DNA of 36,425 nt, taken from NCBI GenBank assembly GCA_021647705.1, contig JAKIUF010000045.1:1-36425 (forward strand), in the 5' to 3' direction. The stretch is from Gammaproteobacteria bacterium. GTDB taxonomy: Bacteria > Pseudomonadota > Gammaproteobacteria > SZUA-152. Below, piece after piece: positions 18,728 through 26,285 of this stretch (its first letter is position 1; every line of letters starts with the position of its first letter). The notes under the pieces were generated by a model. It saw only the letters and a list, made by a program, of their open reading frames with translations, had not been told where the DNA came from and ran no database searches. Both the position numbers and the translations under genes were made by a program.

Positions 18728-18921
18728 GGGGAAAGTGTCATATTGACGTTTAGTTAATGGCAGGTTATTTTCTCATTTATGCCTAAGCTGCGTAGAAAGG
18801 AATATGAAGATGCCTGTTGTTACGTAATGAATGGCGAAGGAAGACGGAAACACATATTCCACGGAAATACGTTCTCGCTAAACTGGCCACTAAAATAAAG
18901 CGTAAATATGATACTTTCCCC
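18728..18921 (+). mobile_element. MITE-like remnant of a Y1-type transposase element, left copy
   Basis: A 194-bp element with 21-bp terminal inverted repeats: GGGGAAAGTGTCATATTGACG (18728-18748) against CGTAAATATGATACTTTCCCC (18901-18921), 19 of 21 positions matching. Inside lies only the start of a transposase-like frame, so it looks like an internal-deletion derivative. A related copy lies in the opposite orientation at about 21624-21887. Confidence 0.7.
18779..18898 (+). pseudogene. Truncated Y1/RAYT-like transposase N-terminus (left copy)
   Basis: A 39-codon frame starting MPKLRRKEYEDACCYVMNG and containing HIFHG. The right copy has YHVMNG at the corresponding place, which resembles the YHVMNRG signature at the start of REP-associated tyrosine transposases. 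It ends at a stop just before the right inverted repeat, so no catalytic Tyr region survives. Nonfunctional remnant. Confidence 0.6.
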
Positions 18922-18960
18922 TCTTCGCTGCATTCATTAGCTATGAGTGATCCCACATTG

Positions 18961-19854
18961 CTAAATTTGAAAAAATTCATCATCCAGCTGATCAAATATT
19001 CCACCTATCCACGCAGATACAGCCTTTATGGCTTGAACTCTCCCAGCATTCCGGCTTAACACCAACCAAGTCTCCTGATTAAGGTCAGTCAATGCTGGCG
19101 TAAGCTGAATCAAACCCTGTGTCTGTTTGCCCACAAAAATTGGCAAAGCGGCTAATCCTTGCCCACTTTTCACCCCTTGTAATAGCGCCATTAATGTACT
19201 GCAATAGAGCTTAACCTGTTCAGGAGAAACTTGTTGTTTCATCCAGCGTGTCACCGGCAGCACGCTCTTGTCATCATGATAAGAGATCCAGCGGCAGTCT
19301 TCCTTGCGTCGTTCTGTTTTTGACTCGGGGTTTTGGGATGCATATGTGCTGGAAGCGTAAACAGCGTAACGACAATTTCCTAGGAAGCGAGCGTAAAGAT
19401 TTGGGCTGGTTGGCTTTTGTGAGCGTATTGCCACGTCTGCATCCCCTTTTTCAATATTAACAAACCGGGTTCCGGTTTGAATCTGTATGGATATATCTGG
19501 ATATTGAAAGATCAAATTTTCCATATTATCCATTAGCAGCTGGGCAAATGATTCCCCACAGGCAATATTGACAGCACCTGATGGCTGCTCGTTCAGCATT
19601 TTTGCGCAACCTTTGAAACGATCTATTTTTTCTCGAATTTCCTCAGCTATTTCAACGAGAGAAACCCCATTATCCGTTAGCTTGTAACCATAAGGTGTAC
19701 GCACAAACAAAGTGAGTGACAACCGTTCTTCAAGCTGTTGAATACGACGGCCAACGGTGGGCTGAGATAGATTTAATTGTCGCCCCGCCGCAGACAAAGT
19801 TCCATCCCTGGCTACTGCCAAAAAGACCTCAATATCATTCCAATCAATCTTCAT
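18961..19854 (-). CDS. LysR family transcriptional regulator
   Basis: A 297-aa LysR-type regulator. The N-terminal winged HTH (about 1-60) reads DWNDIEVFLAVARDGTLSAA, then GRQLNLSQPTVGRRIQQLEE and LFVRTPYGYKLTDNG. The periplasmic-binding-protein-like effector domain follows from about 90. It is divergent from the NTF2-like/ADH pair with a 124-bp shared promoter region carrying a palindrome, so it probably regulates that pair. Its stop lies 39 bp from the right end of a MITE-like element, inside a block bounded by inverted transposase remnants. Confidence 0.92.
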   Translation of the reverse strand: MKIDWNDIEVFLAVARDGTLSAAGRQLNLSQPTVGRRIQQLEERLSLTLFVRTPYGYKLTDNGVSLVEIAEEIREKIDRFKGCAKMLNEQPSGAVNIACGESFAQLLMDNMENLIFQYPDISIQIQTGTRFVNIEKGDADVAIRSQKPTSPNLYARFLGNCRYAVYASSTYASQNPESKTERRKEDCRWISYHDDKSVLPVTRWMKQQVSPEQVKLYCSTLMALLQGVKSGQGLAALPIFVGKQTQGLIQLTPALTDLNQETWLVLSRNAGRVQAIKAVSAWIGGIFDQLDDEFFQI

Positions 19855-19876
19855 GGCCGCCCTGTCATTAAAACAC

Positions 19877-19892
19877 TATTCATTTATGAATA
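19877..19892. promoter_or_regulatory. Candidate LysR operator between divergent genes
   Basis: TATTCATTTATGAATA is a perfect palindrome (7-bp arms, 2-nt centre) 23 bp upstream of the LysR start and 87 bp upstream of the NTF2-like start. The AT-rich dyad and its place in a divergent promoter suit a LysR-type recognition site. Confidence 0.45.
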
Positions 19893-19978
19893 CCCGATTG
19901 AGGATTATAGGGGATGTTTAACGCAAAATCACCATCATACAATAGCGGCCAACATTAACGTTCAAATGGAGAAAATTT

Positions 19979-20486
19979 ATGTTTACAAAAAAACTTCAAA
20001 CAACATGCTATCTGCTTTTGTTAAGCTGTTCTGCAATCGGTCTATCTACATCCCAGGCATCTGAAACGCGGGAAGAAGAAGTACTACATGGGTATATGAG
20101 CGCATGGCAAGAACACAGCATCGAAAAGATAAGTTCCTATTTTTCCACAAATGTAATTTGGTATGACTTGCCATCAGACAGCACAACCCAAGGGAAATTG
20201 AAAGTAACTAAAGCAATAACAGATGCATTCATGGGGTATGTCCCTGATATGTACTGGGCAAAGAGTGGGGATGTTTTTGTAAGTGGAAACACCATGACAT
20301 ACGAATGGACTTACGGTGGCACATATAATGGTAGCTGGGGAGATACTAAAATAAAAAATAAAAAATAAAAAATTCTCAATCAAAGGAATCAGCACAACCA
20401 CAATCAACGAGGAAGGCAAGATCATTTCACAAAAAGACTACTACGATATGTATGGATTTCAAAAGCAACTAGGACTCATAAAATAG
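19979..20486 (+). pseudogene. NTF2/SnoaL-like secreted protein, frameshifted by a heptamer repeat
   Basis: The first frame (129 aa, 19979-20368) has a signal peptide and an NTF2-like opening (EEEVLHGYMSAWQEHSIEKI, YFSTNVIWYDLPSD). It stops within a run of three AAAAAAT units. Just after the run, another frame encodes a fitting C-terminus (FSIKGISTTTINEEGK, SQKDYYDMYGFQKQLG) ending at 20486. Removing one 7-nt unit joins the two into a 166-aa NTF2-like protein reading through TKIKNKKFSIKG. GGAG lies 7 nt before the ATG. Such folds bind small molecules or act as isomerases; the substrate is unknown. The gene precedes the alcohol dehydrogenase by 47 nt. The frameshift may be real, phase-variable, or an assembly error. 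Confidence 0.75.
20353..20373. repeat. Three tandem AAAAAAT heptamers inside the NTF2-like gene
   Basis: Positions 20353-20359, 20360-20366 and 20367-20373 are identical AAAAAAT units. Seven is not a multiple of three, so each gain or loss of a unit changes the reading frame; two units would give the intact protein. Confidence 0.85.
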
Positions 20487-20533
20487 CGCACGAAAACCAT
20501 TAATTCACGTAATCTTCCAGCAGGTATTTGAGC

Positions 20534-21535
20534 ATGATAAAAGCTTTTGCAGCATTTGAACCGAAAGGTGACCTCAAACCTTTTGAATATGATCCCGGCA
20601 ACTTGAAATCACACGAAGTCGAAATAGATGTCCACTACTGTGGCATCTGCCACAGTGATCTAAGTGTTATTGATAATGAATGGGGTAATACCCAATACCC
20701 CGTTGTCCCTGGGCACGAAGTTGTGGGAAAAATCACCAAAATAGGAAAACATGTAAATCATTTAGAAATTGGTCAAGCCGTTGGACTGGGGTGGCACTCC
20801 GGCTACTGTGATGAATGTTCGCTATGCCATATGGGCAATCAAAACTTATGCAATAGCGCTCAAGCGACAATTATTGGACGCCACGGGGGTTTTGCCGACA
20901 AAGTATATGCATCAGCCAATAGCGTGGTTGCCATCCCTGATGGGATTGACCTGGAATCTGCTGGCCCTCTTTTTTGTGGTGGCGTCACGGTTTTCAATCC
21001 CTTATTGCAATATGATATCAAGCCAACGGACAAGGTTGCCGTGATTGGGATCGGTGGTTTGGGACATATGGCGTTGCAGTTTATTAATGCATGGGGTTGT
21101 GAAGTAACAGCTTTTACCTCCAGCGAAGATAAAAAAGAAGAAGTCATAGGTCTTGGTGCTCACCATGTTCTCAACTCCCGCAACCCAAAAGAGATCGGGT
21201 CTGCAACAGGGCGCTTCGACCTTATTATATCAACGGTTAACATTACCCTTGACTGGAATCTCTACCTCAGCACACTAACCCCCCGTGGTCGCTTACATTT
21301 CGTTGGTGTAGTTACAGATCCCCTCGATATCAATGTATTTTCACTCATTATGGGGCAGCGTTCAGTATCCGGCTCTCCGAGCGGTAGCCCAACAACTATT
21401 GTAAATATGTTGGAATTTGCGAACCGCCATAATATCAAACCGGAAATAGAGAAATTTAAATTTGATGAAATAAATGAAGCCATTAAAAAATTAAGAACTG
21501 GACAAGCACACTACCGCATTGTGCTTTGCCGCTAA
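20534..21535 (+). CDS. Zinc-dependent NAD(P) alcohol dehydrogenase (cinnamyl-alcohol dehydrogenase type)
   Basis: A 333-aa medium-chain dehydrogenase. Catalytic zinc ligands are in CGICHSD (Cys39), GHE (about 62-63) and the later LFCGG Cys. The structural zinc lobe is present as CDECSLCHMGNQNLC. The Rossmann nucleotide motif GIGGLGH follows near residue 170. The layout matches the YahK/AdhC-like aldehyde reductases that act on aromatic or aliphatic aldehydes. The ATG at 20534 is chosen because AGG lies 9 nt upstream; an in-frame TTG at 20528 is too close to it. It follows the NTF2-like gene, probably in one operon under the divergent LysR regulator. Confidence 0.93.
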   Translation: MIKAFAAFEPKGDLKPFEYDPGNLKSHEVEIDVHYCGICHSDLSVIDNEWGNTQYPVVPGHEVVGKITKIGKHVNHLEIGQAVGLGWHSGYCDECSLCHMGNQNLCNSAQATIIGRHGGFADKVYASANSVVAIPDGIDLESAGPLFCGGVTVFNPLLQYDIKPTDKVAVIGIGGLGHMALQFINAWGCEVTAFTSSEDKKEEVIGLGAHHVLNSRNPKEIGSATGRFDLIISTVNITLDWNLYLSTLTPRGRLHFVGVVTDPLDINVFSLIMGQRSVSGSPSGSPTTIVNMLEFANRHNIKPEIEKFKFDEINEAIKKLRTGQAHYRIVLCR

Positions 21536-21623
21536 ATTACACCACTTAAATTTTTAACAAGAAGCTAACAGTGCAATATACAGAATCTGTATATTGCGCA
21601 ATTACAAACTTTATAATTCGGTA

Positions 21624-21755
21624 TCAAAATCGTTTTATTTTAGTGTCCAGTTTAGCGAAAAAGTATTTTCCGTGGAATATGTGTTGCCACCCTCCTTCAC
21701 CGTTCATTACGTGATAACAGACATCTTCATATTTGTTTTTAAGCGGCTTAGGCAT
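21624..21755 (-). pseudogene. Truncated Y1/RAYT-like transposase N-terminus (right copy)
   Basis: A 43-residue frame on the minus strand beginning MPKPLKNKYEDVCYHVMNG and containing QHIFHGKYFFAKLDTKIKR. The YHVMNG string recalls the YHVMNRG signature of Y1 transposases of the REP-associated type. It is clearly related to the left copy at 18779-18898 but in the opposite orientation. The frame stops before any catalytic Tyr region; the distal end of the element has decayed. Confidence 0.6.
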
Positions 21756-21887
21756 AAATGAGAAATTAACCTGCCATTAACTAAACGTCGATATGATACT
21801 TGACCCCTTTCCCTTCCTTAGGCATAAATGAGAAATTAACCTGCCATTAACTAAACGTCGATATGATACTTGACCCCTTTCCCTTCC
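21748..21887. repeat. Perfect 70-bp tandem duplication at the element's left end
   Basis: Bases 21748-21817 are repeated exactly as 21818-21887. Read on the minus strand, each unit begins with GGAAGGGAAAGGGGTCAAGT and runs into the start codon of the truncated transposase frame. The GGGGTCAAGTATCATA end corresponds to the terminal repeat of the left element. Confidence 0.9.
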
Positions 21888-21924
21888 TAACCGACGCTTT
21901 ATGCCATCCGAGTTGACGCGATTA

Positions 21925-22380
21925 TTATACCTGATTTTCGAATTTAACCGGCTCAGATTTATTACTTTTAATTACTACTGTGCCAGCAAGCTTGTCATGC
22001 CATCCTTGTTTTCGTTTATCAATTCCAACCCATATTATTCCAAGAAATAATGGGATTATTGAAACATAATAGCCAAGGTAGCGCCCTATGAATTGACCTG
22101 TAGATGGTTTTCCCCCAGTTTTTGCATCTACGATGGTCAGCTTTGTTGCCATTTTCCCAGGGGTAGCAGATTTATAAACCCAGAAAACAATAACCGCAAT
22201 TGCGGGTAATAAATAATTGAACAGGACATCCCAAAAACCCTGAACAAAAGACTCACTTACCCAATAATTTACGCCATATATAGCAGTAAGTATTGGCAAA
22301 ATTATTATTAATATTAATATAGTATCTATTATTGCTGCTCCAGTTCTAATCCAAAACCCTGCATATTCCTGCTCGTTCAT
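21925..22380 (-). CDS. RDD family membrane protein
   Basis: A 151-aa protein with the RDD-family layout: YAGFWIRTGAAIIDT at residues 5-19 (the Arg-Asp pair), a first hydrophobic span, a second around NYLLPAIAVIVFWVY, then TPGKMATKLTIVDAKTG, a third span YVSIIPLFLGIIWV and the closing KQGWHDKLAGTVVI. Some RDD proteins are linked to ion transport, but most are uncharacterised. AGGAG lies 9 nt before the ATG. Codon use is AT-rich like its accessory neighbours. Confidence 0.88.
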   Translation of the reverse strand: MNEQEYAGFWIRTGAAIIDTILILIIILPILTAIYGVNYWVSESFVQGFWDVLFNYLLPAIAVIVFWVYKSATPGKMATKLTIVDAKTGGKPSTGQFIGRYLGYYVSIIPLFLGIIWVGIDKRKQGWHDKLAGTVVIKSNKSEPVKFENQV

Positions 22381-22413
22381 GTATGTGTTCTCCTAAAAAT
22401 ATAACGCCTACAT

Positions 22414-22496
22414 CAGCGGTTGCCAAAAGTGACGATTTTTTGTGTGATAATGAGCGATAGCGAATAACAAAAAAACGGCGCTTTGGGCAACCGCTG
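22414..22496. repeat. Long imperfect hairpin, possibly attC-like
   Basis: CAGCGGTTGCCAAAAG (22414-22429) pairs with CTTTGGGCAACCGCTG (22481-22496) with one unpaired position; inner ATTTTTTG/CAAAAAA segments can extend the stem. On the minus strand the flank reads GGCGTTAT just before the RDD gene, which recalls the 3' end of an integron attC site. The complementary outer core site is not clear, so this may be an eroded attC or another palindromic repeat. It occupies most of the 277-bp gap between the RDD and SDR genes. Confidence 0.4.
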
Positions 22497-22657
22497 GATA
22501 TTTTTGCGTACGCCCAGCATGGGCATGAACCAATGCAATTTAAGTAGTCGGAGCCCTTTTGGACAAAACCCTCGGTATGACAGCTCCATTAAAGGACTCT
22601 GCTCCCTTAAGCAGATCTTCGCTTCACAAGTAATTATCAACTAAACCAGTTTTCACA

Positions 22658-23401
22658 CTATGTTAAATTTAAACCACCATCTATGATAAGAATTTCTCCA
22701 GTCAAATAATTATTATCAATAAAGCTTGACGCAATCTGTGCAACTTCCTCAGGTTGAGCTTCACGCCTCATTGGAGAACTTTCATTCCAAAGTGTTCGTG
22801 CAGCATCCCAGTTTTTACTTAGCGGAGTATCAACTAACCCAGGAGCAATAGCATTCACTCTAATATTTGGCGCAAGCGTTTTAGCCAATAATTTTGTCAT
22901 ATGATTCAATGCAGCCTTGCTTGCAGCATAGGGAATAGATGCCCCTTTTGGGCGTATACTTGCATGAGTACTAATATTAAGAATAACGCTAGGGCACTCA
23001 ATACTAGAAGAATTTTTTAGCGCCTCTTCAGCTTCAGAAATTAAAACCCATGGCGCAATAACATTTACTTCGTATTGTTCCCGCCATATTTCTGGCGTCG
23101 CCTCTTTGAGCTGTGAATGCGCTATAGTTTTACTACTACCTGCATTATTTATTAACACATCAAGACGACCATGATTTTTAATAACCTCTCTAATAAGGTT
23201 TCGAGCTTCTTCTTCGTTATTAAGGTCTGCTTGAGTGTATGACGAACCTTTATATTTTTTTGTCAATCCAGAACCAACATTAACAGATTTTTTGGAATGG
23301 AACGCAATTACAAAACCATTGCTTGCAAGATTTTTTGCAATAGCAAGACCTATTCCTGATGTTGATCCTGTGATTAACGCTACTCGGTTATTACTATTCA
23401 T
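22658..23401 (-). CDS. Short-chain dehydrogenase/reductase (classical SDR)
   Basis: A 247-aa SDR with every classical motif: TGSTSGIG near 11-18 (cofactor binding), a DLNNEEEA segment near the adenine site, NNAG near 86-89, the catalytic Ser in LNISTHAS, and YAASK (catalytic Tyr/Lys). It ends with the family-typical LTGEILIIDGGLNLT. Similar in plan to FabG-like oxidoreductases; the substrate cannot be deduced. Flanked by short repeats and a hairpin rather than by pathway genes, it looks like a stand-alone acquired gene. No strong Shine-Dalgarno is visible. Confidence 0.92.
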   Translation of the reverse strand: MNSNNRVALITGSTSGIGLAIAKNLASNGFVIAFHSKKSVNVGSGLTKKYKGSSYTQADLNNEEEARNLIREVIKNHGRLDVLINNAGSSKTIAHSQLKEATPEIWREQYEVNVIAPWVLISEAEEALKNSSSIECPSVILNISTHASIRPKGASIPYAASKAALNHMTKLLAKTLAPNIRVNAIAPGLVDTPLSKNWDAARTLWNESSPMRREAQPEEVAQIASSFIDNNYLTGEILIIDGGLNLT

Positions 23402-23677
23402 ATATTGATACTTTTAAGTTGATACGTTTTTGGCTTGTAGCACATAACGTCGCGCATAGCGCGGTCAGAGCCCTTTTTGGCCGACCTCTTAAATATTGGC
23501 AATACCTGTAGATACATTAAATTATGCTTATATTTTTGCCAACTACTCCTTTCTCTTTACTGTTGGCTGAAAAATAGTCATGTTTATTCTTATTACGTTT
23601 GTTTTCATCATATGTTTGATTATTGAGCATTCCGATAATATGAAGAAAGGCTAGGGAACATACACGTCCCTTAACAA

Positions 23678-24739
23678 TTAATCGGAACTCTCCTGGGTTT
23701 TCACAGGCCAGGCATTGAGTACGGCTTTTACCAGGGTCGCCAGCGGAATCGCAAAAAACACACCCCAAAATCCCCATAAACCACCGAACACCAGCACAGC
23801 AACAATAATTGCGACGGGATGCAAATTCACCGCTTCGGAAAATAACAATGGCACTACCACATTTCCATCCAATGCCTGAATGATGCCATAAGCTAACATC
23901 AGATAGGCAAATTCCGGGCCCCAGCCCCATTGGAAAAAGGCAATCATCGCCACTGGAATGGTCACTACTGCCGCTCCGATATAAGGAATGATCACCGACA
24001 GCCCTACCAGCGCACCCAGCAGTGCGGCGTAATTCAGTCCCATTAAAATAAATACGATATACGCAGCACCACCAACAATGAGAATTTCAGAAAATTTACC
24101 GCGCACATAGTTGCCAATCTGCTGATCCATTTCTGCCCACACTGTGGTGGCCAATTCACGCTGTTTTGGCAAATAAGCCGCAAGCCAGCCGAGGATCAGT
24201 TGTTTGTCTTTTAAAAAGAAAAAAACCAGCAGTGGTACCAGAATTAAATAAATGATCAGAGCGATCAGTCCCGGAATAGACGACAGGGAAAGTGACAGTA
24301 GGTTTTGACCCAGGCTTGCCAATTCTCCACGAATGGCATTCATGATTTCACTGACCTGTTGCTCCGAGACAAACTGTGGATAGCGTTCGGGTAATTGCAT
24401 CAGCATTTGTTGCCCGGAATCAATTTGTCGCGGTAATTCCTGCACTAGCTGTGCAACCTGGGTGGACAGCACGGGAATCAACCAGAGCATTAAAAACAGC
24501 AGAACAATAATAAAAACACAAAAAACAATTAGTACTGAAAATATGCGGCGTAGCCCTTTACGTTCTAACAGTGCCACTATGGCTTCCAGCAAATAAGCGA
24601 TCACTACGCTGGCTAGCAACGGGGCTAGCATGCTGCCCCAGTAAATGACCACAAAAAAACCACCTGCCAGTAATAACGCCAGAATAATTGCCTGGGGGTC
24701 GGAAAAGTTTCGCAGGTACCACTGGCGAAAGATATTCAT
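23678..24739 (-). CDS. AI-2E family transporter (PerM/YdiK-like permease)
   Basis: A 353-aa polytopic protein with the AI-2E/PerM plan: N-terminal paired helices (about 17-65), a long soluble segment (about 95-150), then helices around 155-175 and 215-340. Characteristic blocks include LVPLLVFFFLKD, the GLNYAALLGALVGLSVIIPYIG stretch and LVFGGLWGFWGVFFAIPLATLVKA. Members export autoinducer-2, act as Na+/H+ antiporters or are uncharacterised. Its ATG overlaps the stop of the 127-aa gene upstream by 4 nt, so the two are coupled. Confidence 0.9.
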   Translation of the reverse strand: MNIFRQWYLRNFSDPQAIILALLLAGGFFVVIYWGSMLAPLLASVVIAYLLEAIVALLERKGLRRIFSVLIVFCVFIIVLLFLMLWLIPVLSTQVAQLVQELPRQIDSGQQMLMQLPERYPQFVSEQQVSEIMNAIRGELASLGQNLLSLSLSSIPGLIALIIYLILVPLLVFFFLKDKQLILGWLAAYLPKQRELATTVWAEMDQQIGNYVRGKFSEILIVGGAAYIVFILMGLNYAALLGALVGLSVIIPYIGAAVVTIPVAMIAFFQWGWGPEFAYLMLAYGIIQALDGNVVVPLLFSEAVNLHPVAIIVAVLVFGGLWGFWGVFFAIPLATLVKAVLNAWPVKTQESSD

Positions 24740-25119
24740 GATTTTTCCTGTGTGGAGGATTCGCTCAGTGCTGCTTGCTCATCAAGCAGTTCCTGATAAA
24801 AACGTGCAAACAGCGCTTCCAGGTCATCAATGACTTCGTCCACTGCTCTGCCTTGCATGACATGTTGTGTCATCAATACTGATGAATCATTCAGCAATTG
24901 CGGTTTATCCAACATGGAATAACTTGCAGACAGGCGTTTGAGGGCTGCAACGATGCTTTCGTTTTCGCCTCGCGGAATGTGTTGCGGTTCAGGAATGGGT
25001 TGTGGTGATTTTTCGTGCTGCCGGGCCAGCAGAAACTCGCCATAGGCTTGTAAATTGTCCTGCTCTGCTGGTGCCAGCTTTTTGAAGACCAATAACAGCT
25101 TTTTTTCAGCCGGGCTCAT
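24736..25119 (-). CDS. Conserved-looking hypothetical protein coupled to the AI-2E permease
   Basis: A 127-aa soluble protein. The N-terminal half has KLAPAEQDNLQAYGEFLLAR, reminiscent of short helical segments in cytoplasmic adaptor proteins. A Pro-rich linker (about 38-52) leads to a helical half with IVAALKRLSASYSMLDKP and VDEVIDDLEALFARFYQELL. No signal peptide or membrane span. Its stop overlaps the permease start (ATGA), implying linked expression. I do not recognise the family; a regulatory or assembly role is only a guess from coupling. Confidence 0.7.
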   Translation of the reverse strand: MSPAEKKLLLVFKKLAPAEQDNLQAYGEFLLARQHEKSPQPIPEPQHIPRGENESIVAALKRLSASYSMLDKPQLLNDSSVLMTQHVMQGRAVDEVIDDLEALFARFYQELLDEQAALSESSTQEKS

Positions 25120-25166
25120 ATTTCTGCCCTTTTGTTTTTCACGTCAAAAGACCCGGGGGCGGCCAA

Positions 25167-26081
25167 TCATGCGTTATCGGCTTTATGGCTTTCACAATAG
25201 TTGCGTGCAAACTCCAGCAGTTCATCCATGGCACATTGACGGAATTTGTGTTTTTGGTGAACAAATGAAAAGGGGCGTTCCAGTGGTGGGTCCAGATCCA
25301 GCACTTCTATCGACCCCAGTTTGATTTCTTTCAACAGCGTCGCCCGAGAAACAATACTGACACCAATGCCAGCTTCCACAGCGCCTTTGAGTGCTTCCAG
25401 ACTGCCCAATTCCATCATGATATTGAGTTGACTTGGATCTACACCAGACTCTTTGAGGTAATCCATAATAACTTCGCGAGTGCCTGAGCCTTCTTCTCGA
25501 CAAATAAAAGGGTAGGCCAGAATAGCCTGTACTGGAATTTTGTTACCCAGCTTGCTCAGCTCATGCCCTGGCGGTGTGATAGCCACCAGACGATCTGTGC
25601 GGCAGGGTTCCACTGCCAGGTTTTTATTGTTCACTGGGGCTTCCACCACGCCCAGGTCAATCACATTATTTTCCACCATGGAGACAATACCGTCAGTATT
25701 GGATACCTTGAGACGAATATTAACATCGGGATATTTTTCTTTGAAGTCGCCCAGTAATGCGGGCAGCATATATTCTGCAATGGTGGTACTGGCACCGAGA
25801 ATCAACACACCGCTGATTTCACCTGTGAGTTCGCGCACACTGTTTTCCAGTTCAGCATAAATTTCGAAGATTTTTTCCGCATGAAAATATACCCTTTCGC
25901 CGGCTGCGGTAAGGCTTATTTTGTTGTGGGTACGATCAAACAGCCGGGTATTGAAATGCTCTTCCAACTGGCGTACCTGAAAGGTTACTGCCGGTTGCGT
26001 CATGTGGAGGGATTCGGCAGCTTTGGTGAAACTTAACAAGCGTGCCACGCTATAAAAAACTTGCAGTCTGCGGTCAGCCAT
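25167..26081 (-). CDS. LysR family transcriptional regulator (CysL-like)
   Basis: A 304-aa LysR-type regulator. The winged HTH occupies about residues 1-60 (LLSFTKAAESLHMTQPAVTF and QVRQLEEHFNTRLFDR). The effector domain includes ILGASTTIAEYMLPALLGDF and CREEGSGTREVI, blocks typical of the CysL/CbbR-like subgroup. These respond to sulfur or carbon metabolites, but its targets are not visible here. It lies 47 nt upstream of the 127-aa/permease pair on the same strand and may be cotranscribed with them. Confidence 0.92.
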   Translation of the reverse strand: MADRRLQVFYSVARLLSFTKAAESLHMTQPAVTFQVRQLEEHFNTRLFDRTHNKISLTAAGERVYFHAEKIFEIYAELENSVRELTGEISGVLILGASTTIAEYMLPALLGDFKEKYPDVNIRLKVSNTDGIVSMVENNVIDLGVVEAPVNNKNLAVEPCRTDRLVAITPPGHELSKLGNKIPVQAILAYPFICREEGSGTREVIMDYLKESGVDPSQLNIMMELGSLEALKGAVEAGIGVSIVSRATLLKEIKLGSIEVLDLDPPLERPFSFVHQKHKFRQCAMDELLEFARNYCESHKADNA

Positions 26082-26127
26082 AATTGAAATATTATCCCTG
26101 TACTAACTATTGAGTGCTTCTTGAAAT

Positions 26128-26177
26128 ATACCCATAGTGTTTGGGATTCAGGTTTGAATCTCAACCGCTATGGGTAT
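26128..26177. promoter_or_regulatory. Nested hairpin between the RND gene and the LysR gene
   Basis: Outer arms ATACCCATAG (26128-26137) and CTATGGGTAT (26168-26177) match exactly. Inner arms GATTCA (26145-26150) and TGAATC (26155-26160) also match. It lies 46 bp upstream of the LysR start and 109 bp past the RND pump stop. It could be a LysR autoregulatory site or a terminator without a clear U-tract. Confidence 0.5.
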
Positions 26178-26285
26178 AGTAACAATTAAACAAAGTAATA
26201 CAAATATTCACATAATTTATCCGCTGGTGCGATATCTCTGTTTGGATGTTTTTGTTTGCTTATGGCACACGAGATATTTGAAAAA

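Noticed and set aside
20353-20373. Programmed ribosomal frameshift at the AAAAAAT tract
   Set aside because: The A-rich tract could allow slippage during translation or transcription, but no downstream stem or canonical signal is seen; a unit-number mutation is simpler.
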